From Anaeroplasmataceae bacterium (lineage in GTDB: Bacteria > Bacillota_I > Bacilli_A > Acholeplasmatales > Anaeroplasmataceae): a DNA stretch of 10,813 nt. The stretch is from assembly GCA_020024985.1 (NCBI GenBank), contig JAHHSW010000017.1:1-10813 (forward strand), written 5' to 3'. A program made the translations under genes and the position numbers. Below, piece after piece: positions 1 through 5,515 of this stretch. Every line of letters begins with the position of its first letter. Within the stretch, counting starts at the first letter, position 1. The notes beneath the pieces were generated by a model. It was given only the letters and a program-made list of their open reading frames with translations, was not told the origin of the DNA and searched no databases.

Positions 1-20
1 GGGCACAGTAAGCTGTGCCC
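1..20 (-). terminator. Probable rho-independent terminator of the alaS operon
   Basis: A perfect 8-bp GC-rich stem with a 4-base loop (GGGCACAG-TAAG-CTGTGCCC) begins 5 bases beyond the exonuclease stop codon and is preceded on the minus strand by an A-rich stretch. That is the expected place for the end of the five-gene minus-strand operon. The T-tract that should follow on the minus strand lies outside the window, so termination in that direction cannot be confirmed. On the plus strand the hairpin is followed by TAATTTTATT, so it might also stop plus-strand transcripts. Confidence 0.7.
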
Positions 21-25
21 TAATT

Positions 26-916
26 TTATTCAAATTCTTTTCTAATTTGTGAGACCTTACTCTTAGATAGAGTATCCTCCTTAAAGGCAAGGAAAACAAG
101 CTTTGTAGCCTCACAATCATCAAAGGCATCATGAACCTGTACATCATCATTCTCATAATAAAGCTTATATAGCTTAAATAGACCTGGATCATTTCTTAGC
201 TCATAATAGCTCTTAATTAGCTGACATAAATTAACAAAGCGAGTTTTATTCTTTAATGATTTAACACCATTAATAATATAAGACTCATTTAAAACTAAAA
301 TATCATTTCTACCAAATACCACTATAGTAGGATTATACTTAGTAATAATTTCCTTAAAGTCATTATAGAATAAATTATAATCTATTGCGACCTTATAAAA
401 TTCCTCAGAGGTAATACCTAAGAAATCCTCAACCCTCTTAGTTAGATGATTAGTAAGCTTAGGCTTTACATAATTACTATATCTATAAAGCTCCTTACCC
501 TCATGATTTACTACAACTAATCCAGCCTGAATCATTTCTGTTTTAAAGCCCTTACCTCTAAATGAATATGATGGCATAGTCATTTCAAGGTCTAAAAACA
601 TAATATTATCAAGGGAATTTAAAAATTTGTTTAATGATTTATTAATCATTACCTTATCATAGTAAATCACTCTATCAAACTTACCTAAGGCCTCAATGCG
701 ATATAAATAAGATACTGGATAAGCATTATAGGCTCCCTTTCTAAGGGTCTTAGAATCATCATATTCTAAATCAATCCAATTGCCCTGATAAAGGTAACGC
801 TTAAAGGTATTCATCTGACTATTTTGAAAATAGAAAAATAGAATTCTTTTATATACCTCAATACCTATAATTTTATGATCTAGCTCAATCATATGAATTA
901 TTCCACGTATTCTCAT
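26..916 (-). CDS. DEDDh-family 3'-5' exonuclease with an extra N-terminal domain
   Basis: This 296-residue protein carries an RNase T/DNA polymerase III epsilon-type exonuclease fold at about residues 104-280. Exo I is FLDLEMT (D109, E111), Exo II is FGRND (D205) and Exo III is HDAFDD (H262, D267), so the full two-metal DEDDh catalytic set is present. Such enzymes remove nucleotides from 3' ends of RNA or DNA; the substrate cannot be chosen from sequence, though KapD-like and oligoribonuclease-like relatives act on RNA. Residues 1-103 are not part of the exonuclease and are not recognised; the stretch FKRYLYQGNWIDLEY followed by a basic turn looks beta-rich and vaguely OB/cold-shock-like, which is only an impression. 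The first ATG is chosen because AAGGAGG lies 6 bases upstream; M9 has no such site. The gene is last in the alaS operon, 11 bases after the trmR stop, and its ribosome binding site runs into that stop. Confidence 0.85.
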   Translation of the reverse strand: MRIRGIIHMIELDHKIIGIEVYKRILFFYFQNSQMNTFKRYLYQGNWIDLEYDDSKTLRKGAYNAYPVSYLYRIEALGKFDRVIYYDKVMINKSLNKFLNSLDNIMFLDLEMTMPSYSFRGKGFKTEMIQAGLVVVNHEGKELYRYSNYVKPKLTNHLTKRVEDFLGITSEEFYKVAIDYNLFYNDFKEIITKYNPTIVVFGRNDILVLNESYIINGVKSLKNKTRFVNLCQLIKSYYELRNDPGLFKLYKLYYENDDVQVHDAFDDCEATKLVFLAFKEDTLSKSKVSQIRKEFE

Positions 917-927
917 CTATATCCTCC

Positions 928-1548
928 TTATCTTTTTATTGATACAGCCATTCCATCTCCAATAGGGAAAATAGTTGTATCATAATTTTCGTTACTTAGT
1001 AATGCCTCATGAAAGTTATGAAGCTTTCTAATTAAGCCTCTTACTGACCTTGAATATGTCATATAATGCTCATCATCCATAACTAAGCCATGGAAAAGCA
1101 TGTTATCACAAACCACTACACCTCTTTGGCTTAATAAAGGGGTATATAGGTCAAAAAACTTTGTGTATTGAGCCTTAGCAGCATCAATAAAGATTAGATC
1201 AAATTCTAAATCCTTAACGTCCTCAAAGGCCTCTAGAGCATCCTTAAAAATGATATGAATCTCATCCTGCTTTCCTACCTTAGCTACATTTTCTAAGGCT
1301 AGCTTATACATATCAGGATTACGCTCAATAGTATAAATTTCACTGCCAACGCACTTATTCATTCTAATAGCTGAATAGCCAATAGCAGTACCTATTTCAA
1401 GGATTCTTCTTGGCTTATGAAGCCTTATAATAGTTTCAAGGAAGCAAAGCCCCTCATCAAAAATGATAGGGACATTGTTTTCCTTAGCATATTTTTTTAA
1501 TTCTAGCTCGAAGTCTGAGAATTTAATATTAGTTGTTGCAGTCTCCAT
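928..1548 (-). CDS. trmR: TrmR-like SAM-dependent O-methyltransferase (tRNA wobble uridine)
   Basis: This 206-residue class I methyltransferase of the COG4122 / O-methyltransferase family 3 group matches B. subtilis TrmR (YrrM), which methylates 5-hydroxyuridine at tRNA position 34 to give 5-methoxyuridine. Visible motifs are the SAM loop ILEIGTAIGYSA (49-60), the ribose-binding acid in IYTIERN (E75), the metal/catalytic patch FIDAAK (D122, K125), the second metal pair CDN (D148, N149) and the closing GDGMAVS. The start is ATG at 1548, 20 bases inside the preceding DUF1292 gene, with a weak GGTGA 5 bases upstream; translation is probably coupled. A longer reading to 1632 only adds an alanine-rich shadow of the DUF1292 cysteine tail, and the family N-terminus does not need it. 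The position after DUF1292 in the alaS operon agrees with Bacillus. The tRNA role comes from the family and synteny; other small O-methyl acceptors are possible. Confidence 0.9.
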   Translation of the reverse strand: METATTNIKFSDFELELKKYAKENNVPIIFDEGLCFLETIIRLHKPRRILEIGTAIGYSAIRMNKCVGSEIYTIERNPDMYKLALENVAKVGKQDEIHIIFKDALEAFEDVKDLEFDLIFIDAAKAQYTKFFDLYTPLLSQRGVVVCDNMLFHGLVMDDEHYMTYSRSVRGLIRKLHNFHEALLSNENYDTTIFPIGDGMAVSIKR

Positions 1549-1879
1549 TGCAATCACCGTCGCAATCACATGATGAGCCACAGCCTGAGCAACCGCTGCA
1601 GCAACCACTGCATCCGCCCTCTTCCTCATCATCTAGCTCTGTAACATAGTCGTTTAGTAATGCCTCTAGCATACTCCACTCCTCTTCAGTCTCAACTCTT
1701 CCAAGTGCACCCTGTTGTCCATCAGCTGGATTATAGGTTGCAGCACTTACCTCTTGAGTTCCTCTTGGTTGGAAAATTACATAATCCTTACCAGTCTTAT
1801 CATAGTGATATGTGAAAAGAATGTCACAAACAATCTCTCTACCATCATCTTGAATTAATGTTATTGTACGATCTACCAT
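1529..1879 (-). CDS. DUF1292 (YrzB-like) protein with cysteine-rich C-terminal tail
   Basis: This 116-residue protein has a DUF1292 core at about residues 1-85: beta-rich, starting ITLIQDDGREIVCDIL and ending in an acidic helix with EEEWSMLEALLNDY. The family is common in Firmicutes between ruvX and mltG/trmR and its biochemical role is unknown. After an acidic linker (DDEEE) comes a tail of about 27 residues with nine cysteines (90, 93, 94, 97, 100, 104, 106, 110, 114), first in SGC-type repeats and then in D/N-G-D-C repeats. This composition suggests a metal-binding or Fe-S/Zn-ligating tail, or a redox-sensitive one; that is inference. The start ATG has AAAAGGAGA 5 bases upstream, which overlaps the ruvX stop codon. 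The 3' end overlaps trmR by 20 bases. Local GC content rises in the tail because of Cys, Gly and Ser codons. Confidence 0.85.
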   Translation of the reverse strand: MVDRTITLIQDDGREIVCDILFTYHYDKTGKDYVIFQPRGTQEVSAATYNPADGQQGALGRVETEEEWSMLEALLNDYVTELDDEEEGGCSGCCSGCSGCGSSCDCDGDCNGDCNN

Positions 1880-1891
1880 ATTTATCTCCTT

Positions 1892-2311
1892 TTAAAATGA
1901 TTTTTTGTCTAGGTAATTTTGTAAAATGACAACTGCGGCCATTTCATCCTTCTTTTGTCTTCTATCCTTTCTTTTTACATTGCCAGAAAGCATAGCTCTA
2001 TCTACTATTACAGTAGTTAATCTTTCATCCTCTAGGATGACCTTAATATCAGACTTTTCCTCAAGCTTTTGCTTGAAATCTACTGATATTTGGCATCTAA
2101 CACCATTATCACCATTCATATGCTTAGGGAAGCCAAGTACAACTGTATTTACCTTCTCCTTCTTGCATAAATCAATAGTGTAATCTATAGCACTGTCGTA
2201 GTCATCGTCCTTAAAGCGGTAGGTATCAAGAGCTCTAGCTAAAAAGCCAAGCTCATCTGATATTGCAACGCCTAGGGTTCTACTTCCAAGATCTAGTCCT
2301 ATATATTTCAT
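1892..2311 (-). CDS. ruvX: RuvX/YqgF Holliday-junction resolvase-like nuclease
   Basis: This 139-residue protein has the typical length of YqgF/RuvX, an RNase H-fold nuclease. Family members are linked to 16S rRNA 5'-end maturation and to Holliday-junction resolution. Landmarks are MKYIGLDLGSRTLGVAISD at the N-terminus (catalytic D7), VVLGFPKHMNG (58-67), the EDERLTT motif (94-100) and KDEMAAVVILQNYLD near the C-terminus (D122), so all expected acidic residues are present. The ATG lies one base after the alaS stop (TAA-T-ATG). The only Shine-Dalgarno-like sequence, AAAGGA, is inside the end of alaS about 11 bases away, so translation is probably coupled to alaS. In many Firmicutes the small gene reoM (yrzL) separates alaS and ruvX; it is absent here. 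The protein is cytoplasmic. Confidence 0.95.
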   Translation of the reverse strand: MKYIGLDLGSRTLGVAISDELGFLARALDTYRFKDDDYDSAIDYTIDLCKKEKVNTVVLGFPKHMNGDNGVRCQISVDFKQKLEEKSDIKVILEDERLTTVIVDRAMLSGNVKRKDRRQKKDEMAAVVILQNYLDKKSF

Positions 2312-2312
2312 A

Positions 2313-4922
2313 TTAAAGAGTTTCCTTTACATGGGCTAAGGCCTCTAAAGCCTTACTAGAATCCTTACCACCGGCTTGAGCAAGATCCTTCTTACCACCA
2401 CCGCCGCCTCCAGTGATCTTAGTAGCCTCTCTTACTATCTTACATGCATCATATGGCTCATTTGCAGCACATACGAAGGTTACCTTAGCACCATCACATG
2501 CAGCAAGTAATACAACATTTAAGCCCTTATTATTTCTTAAGGCAGTAGCCATATCCTTAATTAGGTTAGTATCCTTAATATCAACGGTTGTAAATAGCTT
2601 ATCTCCCTCAATTAGGCTATCAAATTGATCTAGTGATTGTAGAGCACTTTGACTCTTCTTAGCATTATAGCTCTTCTCTAAATCCTTCATTGCAGCCTGA
2701 GCCTTTTGAACCTCAGCTCTTAAGGCAAGAATATATCTATAGCCAAATTCATTTAGCTCATGTGGCTTATAATCAAAGCTTAGCTTGATTCCCTCAGCTG
2801 AAGCCTTATTAAGTAGGTCATTAGCCTTATTAATAATTGTTTCTAGGGTAGCCATTGTATTAGCCTGTGATGCCTTAACAAACTTCATAGCCTCATTAGA
2901 GGTTGAAGCTGTACAACGGAAGATACCAGAACCAATTGACTCCATAGAGTAAATTGCGAACTTCTCTACCTCCTTAGTATTCTCAACATGAGTACCAGCA
3001 CAGAATTCCATGCTGCAGCCCATATCAACAACTCTAACCTTAGCACCATACTTCTCACCGAATAAAGCCATAGCGCCAAGCTTCTTAGCCTCATCAATAT
3101 CTAAAACCTTAGTAACAACCTCATGAGCCTCAGCTATATATTGGTTAACTAAGTCCTCAACTGCAAGAATTTCCTCATCAGTTAAGGCCTGATAATTATT
3201 AAAGTCAAATCTACAGTATTCACTAGATACCTGTGAGCCCTGCTGATGTACATGGTTACCTAAAACATGCTGTAGGGCTGCCTGAAGTAAGTGAGCTGCA
3301 GAGTGGTTCTTTCTAGTTAAATCTCTGTTTTCCTTATCAACATATGCTAAAGCAATGTCGCCAACCTTATATGGATTATTATCTAGAATATGTAAATGCT
3401 GACCATTAGGCATCTTAATTACATCTAATACCTTAGACATACCAAACATCCCCTTATCGCATAGCTGACCACCTGAGAAGGCATAGAATGGAGTTTCATC
3501 TAAAACAACACCATTTCCAAATACACCAATAACCTTAGCCTTATGGTTTGTTGCCATATAGCCAGTAAATTGTGACTCCTCCTTGAAGGCTAGCCACTCC
3601 TCATTTTGGCCACCCATTGAGCCTTCATCCTTACGAGCATTTCTAGCTCTTTGCTTTTGCTCCTCAAGATACTTCTTAAAGCCCTCAACATCAACCTTAA
3701 GCCCCTTCTCACTAGCATACTCCATTGTAAGCTCTAGAGGGAAGCCGAAGGTATCATATAATGTAAAGGCATCAACACCTGAAATAACACCATTACTCTT
3801 TTCAGAAATTGCCTCAAATCTCTTTTCACCCTGAGCAAGAGTAGCTAAGAACTTCTCCTCCTCAGCTGAAATAATTTGCTTAACAATATCCTTCTTCTCA
3901 TTTAAATATGGATAGAATGGATCCATAATCTCAATTACAACATCAACTAAGTCAGCCATAAATGGTTTATTAATACCTAGGCTCTTAGCATACTTAGATG
4001 CACGACGAAGTACTCTACGTAATACATAGCCTCTACCCTCATTTGATAGGGTAGCACCATCAGCTACGGCGAAGGTTACAGTTCTTACATGGTCAGCAAT
4101 AACCTTGAAGGCCATTTGACCAGTATACTTAACACCAGAAATTTCCTCAGTCTTCTTAATAATTGGTTGGAATAGGTCTGTATCATAGTTAGTATCTACA
4201 CCTTGCATAACACAGCATAGTCTTTCAAGTCCACAGCCTGTATCAATGTTCTTAGAAGGAAGCTCCTTATAATCATCACGAGCTACACCCTCCTTAGAAT
4301 TAAATTGAGAGAAAACAATATTCCAAATCTCAATGAATCTATCATTTTCAATATCCTGCTCAATTAGCTCCTTACCGCGCTTATCATACTTCTCACCACG
4401 GTCATAGAACATCTCAGTATCAGGTCCACAAGGTCCCTCACCAATCTCCCAGAAGTTACCCTCTAGTGGAATAAGATGATCCTCAGCTACACCATTAGCC
4501 ATCCATAGCTTCTTAGCATCTAAATCATGATAATAATAAGTGATATATAATCTATCCTTATCGAAGCCAAACCACTTCTCATCAAATAATAGCTCAACTG
4601 CAAATTCAATTGCTTCCTTCTTAAAGTAATCTCCAATAGAGAAGTTACCAAGCATTTCAAAGAAGGTATGGTGTCTTGCAGTCTTACCTACATTCTCAAT
4701 ATCATTTGTACGAATACATTTTTGGGCATTTGTGATTCTAGGGTTTTCAGGTACCATAGAGCCATCAAAATATTTCTTTAGTGGAGTAACACCAGCATTT
4801 GTCCAAAGTAATGTTGGGTCATTTACTGGAACTAATGAAGCACTTGGCTCAACATTATGTCCCTTAGACTTGAAGAAGTCTAGCCACATTTGTCTAATTT
4901 CATATGATTTCATAAATCTCAT
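2313..4922 (-). CDS. alaS: Alanyl-tRNA synthetase
   Basis: This 869-residue class II synthetase charges tRNA-Ala in the cytoplasm and is close to the usual bacterial length of about 870-880. From the N-terminus it shows the aminoacylation core (motif 2 area TARHHTFFEMLGNFSIGDYF, residues 81-100; motif 3 GRGYVLRRVLRRA, 296-308), the editing domain with zinc-binding HSAAH (H540, H544) and CAGTH (C641, H645), and a C-terminal DHHA1/C-Ala domain ending in the glycine-rich TGGGGGGKKDLAQAGG loop (837-852). Nothing essential looks missing. The start ATG at 4922 is chosen because AAGGAGG lies 9 bases upstream. An in-frame ATG at 4961 would put that binding site inside the gene and add 13 residues with no family support. 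It is the first gene of a five-gene operon, with its own promoter and a palindromic leader; no T-box was found. Confidence 0.97.
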   Translation of the reverse strand: MRFMKSYEIRQMWLDFFKSKGHNVEPSASLVPVNDPTLLWTNAGVTPLKKYFDGSMVPENPRITNAQKCIRTNDIENVGKTARHHTFFEMLGNFSIGDYFKKEAIEFAVELLFDEKWFGFDKDRLYITYYYHDLDAKKLWMANGVAEDHLIPLEGNFWEIGEGPCGPDTEMFYDRGEKYDKRGKELIEQDIENDRFIEIWNIVFSQFNSKEGVARDDYKELPSKNIDTGCGLERLCCVMQGVDTNYDTDLFQPIIKKTEEISGVKYTGQMAFKVIADHVRTVTFAVADGATLSNEGRGYVLRRVLRRASKYAKSLGINKPFMADLVDVVIEIMDPFYPYLNEKKDIVKQIISAEEEKFLATLAQGEKRFEAISEKSNGVISGVDAFTLYDTFGFPLELTMEYASEKGLKVDVEGFKKYLEEQKQRARNARKDEGSMGGQNEEWLAFKEESQFTGYMATNHKAKVIGVFGNGVVLDETPFYAFSGGQLCDKGMFGMSKVLDVIKMPNGQHLHILDNNPYKVGDIALAYVDKENRDLTRKNHSAAHLLQAALQHVLGNHVHQQGSQVSSEYCRFDFNNYQALTDEEILAVEDLVNQYIAEAHEVVTKVLDIDEAKKLGAMALFGEKYGAKVRVVDMGCSMEFCAGTHVENTKEVEKFAIYSMESIGSGIFRCTASTSNEAMKFVKASQANTMATLETIINKANDLLNKASAEGIKLSFDYKPHELNEFGYRYILALRAEVQKAQAAMKDLEKSYNAKKSQSALQSLDQFDSLIEGDKLFTTVDIKDTNLIKDMATALRNNKGLNVVLLAACDGAKVTFVCAANEPYDACKIVREATKITGGGGGGKKDLAQAGGKDSSKALEALAHVKETL

Positions 4923-4931
4923 AAGTTTATT

Positions 4932-4938
4932 CCTCCTT
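4932..4938 (-). promoter_or_regulatory. alaS ribosome binding site (decides the start)
   Basis: AAGGAGG on the minus strand, 9 bases before ATG 4922. It fixes the alaS start downstream of the alternative in-frame ATG at 4961. It directly follows, and shares one base with, the palindrome at 4938-4956. Confidence 0.85.
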
Positions 4939-4956
4939 AATAGGTTATACCTATTA
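4938..4956. promoter_or_regulatory. Perfect palindrome in the alaS leader (possible operator or hairpin)
   Basis: TAATAGGT-TAT-ACCTATTA is a perfect 8-bp inverted repeat with a 3-base centre. It lies in the first transcribed bases of alaS and directly adjoins the AAGGAGG site. In RNA it would form a short A/U-rich hairpin touching the ribosome binding site; in DNA it could be an operator. E. coli AlaRS is known to repress its own gene by binding a palindrome around the alaS start site, but whether this element works that way is inference. The adjacent Xre protein is another candidate ligand. Confidence 0.5.
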
Positions 4957-4972
4957 TGCACACTTCTAATCT

Positions 4973-5006
4973 TGTATATTATAGCAAATCCCTATGTCAA
5001 TAGCAA
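4973..5006 (-). promoter_or_regulatory. Sigma-A-type promoter(s) of the alaS operon
   Basis: Two overlapping readings fit on the minus strand. One is TTGCTA (5001-5006), a 17-bp spacer and a perfect TATAAT (4978-4983). The other is a perfect TTGACA (4995-5000), a 16-bp spacer and TATACA (4973-4978). Either gives a leader of roughly 45-50 bases before ATG 4922, too short for a T-box. The first has the better -10, the second the better -35; both could be used. Confidence 0.7.
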
Positions 5007-5248
5007 CGAAAATCGAAAAATCAATAAAAATAAAGCTTACTTTCTTAGCTCATGCTTATATTTTCTTTAAATTAAAGCTTAATATTTTAAATAAATACGA
5101 GTAGATAGGGCTATAATCTATAATTAGCTTTGAGAAAATCACCTCAAAAATTACCTATTTTTAGGGCCATTATACCCATTATTTTTCCAACTAATTTTCT
5201 TTAAAAGCAAGCCTAAATCCTTTATAATTTTAAGTGAGGTGAATAGTA
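5007..5248. other. Divergent intergenic spacer between alaS and xre
   Basis: The gap between the alaS and xre start codons is 326 bases; this is the part beyond the alaS promoter. No gene is seen: both strands are broken by frequent stops and no ribosome binding site leads into an open frame. It holds the xre promoter at its right end, an isolated plus-strand TATAAT at 5112-5117 without a matching -35, a 6-bp inverted repeat TTTGAG/CTCAAA (5129-5148), and TCACCTCA (5139-5146), which is complementary to the xre ribosome binding site. No tRNA, riboswitch or T-box signature was recognised. Confidence 0.6.
5200..5228 (+). promoter_or_regulatory. Likely promoter of the xre gene
   Basis: A perfect TATAAT at 5223-5228 stands 17 bases after a weak -35, TTTAAA (5200-5205). 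Transcription would start at about 5234, giving a very short leader of some 15 bases that begins almost at the Shine-Dalgarno sequence GAGGTGA (5236-5242). The call rests mainly on the -10 and its position. Confidence 0.5.
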
Positions 5249-5488
5249 ATGCTTTATAGGGATTTTGCAAAAATAATTAAGGAAAAAAGAGAGGATATAG
5301 GAATAAGCCAAAAGGATATGGCCATGTCACTTGGGCTTAATAGATCAAGCTATAATAAGATTGAAAATGGTAAAATGGAGCCTTCATTTTCTACACTACA
5401 AGCCATTTGTAGGCTTCTTAGCCTAGATTTAACTGAAATATTAGAATTAAAAAAGCCTAGAGGAGAGCATATAAGGCTCTACGACTAG
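5249..5488 (+). CDS. Small XRE (Cro/C1-type) helix-turn-helix regulator
   Basis: This 79-residue protein is almost entirely one HTH_3 domain. The segment GISQKDMAMSLGLNRSSYNKIENGK (about 18-42) contains both DNA-contacting helices, followed by the typical P-S-F-x-TL-x-AICRLLSLDL packing helices. There is no effector, sensor or protease domain, so it is a minimal dimeric DNA-binding protein, like those that autorepress or control one neighbouring operon. The start ATG is 6 bases after GAGGTGA. The gene faces away from alaS and runs into the ABC operon tail to tail, with only 27 bases between stop codons. Likely targets are its own promoter and perhaps that operon, but no experiment or clear operator shows this. 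The last codons (GCCTAG onward) form the left arm of the terminator hairpin. Confidence 0.9.
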   Translation: MLYRDFAKIIKEKREDIGISQKDMAMSLGLNRSSYNKIENGKMEPSFSTLQAICRLLSLDLTEILELKKPRGEHIRLYD

Positions 5489-5494
5489 GCTTTT
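5451..5494. terminator. Bidirectional terminator shared by xre and the ABC operon
   Basis: A perfect 10-bp outer stem, AAAAGCCTAG (5451-5460) with CTAGGCTTTT (5485-5494), encloses an inner 5-bp stem AGAGC/GCTCT (5464-5468 and 5476-5480) around a 7-base loop. Plus-strand transcripts end in TTTT followed by more T-rich sequence; minus-strand transcripts read CTAGGC then six T. It lies 22 bases past the stop of the minus-strand ABC gene and overlaps the 3' end and stop codon of xre, so it can serve both convergent genes. Confidence 0.8.
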
Positions 5495-5515
5495 AAGCTT
5501 TTATTTAATTATATT

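Noticed and set aside
1549..1632. N-terminal extension of the O-methyltransferase (Ala/Val-rich, starting MMRKRADAVV)
   Set aside because: It is the DUF1292 Cys/Gly tail read in another frame, has no family match, and an ATG at 1548 gives a normal-length TrmR.
4923..4961. Longer alaS start at 4961
   Set aside because: It would place the strong AAGGAGG site and most of the palindrome inside the coding region; the ATG at 4922 has ideal spacing.
1926..5070. Plus-strand open stretches opposite ruvX and alaS (1926-2183, 2413-2628, 3583-3834, 4732-5070)
   Set aside because: They have no supported ribosome binding sites, low-complexity Ser/Leu-rich translations and full overlap with well-identified genes; they are antisense shadows.
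5169..5174. Second minus-strand promoter for alaS (TATAAT at 5169-5174)
   Set aside because: The -35 position reads AAATTA, with no extended -10 at the right spacing; the 4973-5006 promoter is far better.
4923..5248. T-box riboswitch upstream of alaS
   Set aside because: No T-box consensus (AGGGTGGNACCGCG) is present on the minus strand and the predicted leader is only about 45-50 bases.
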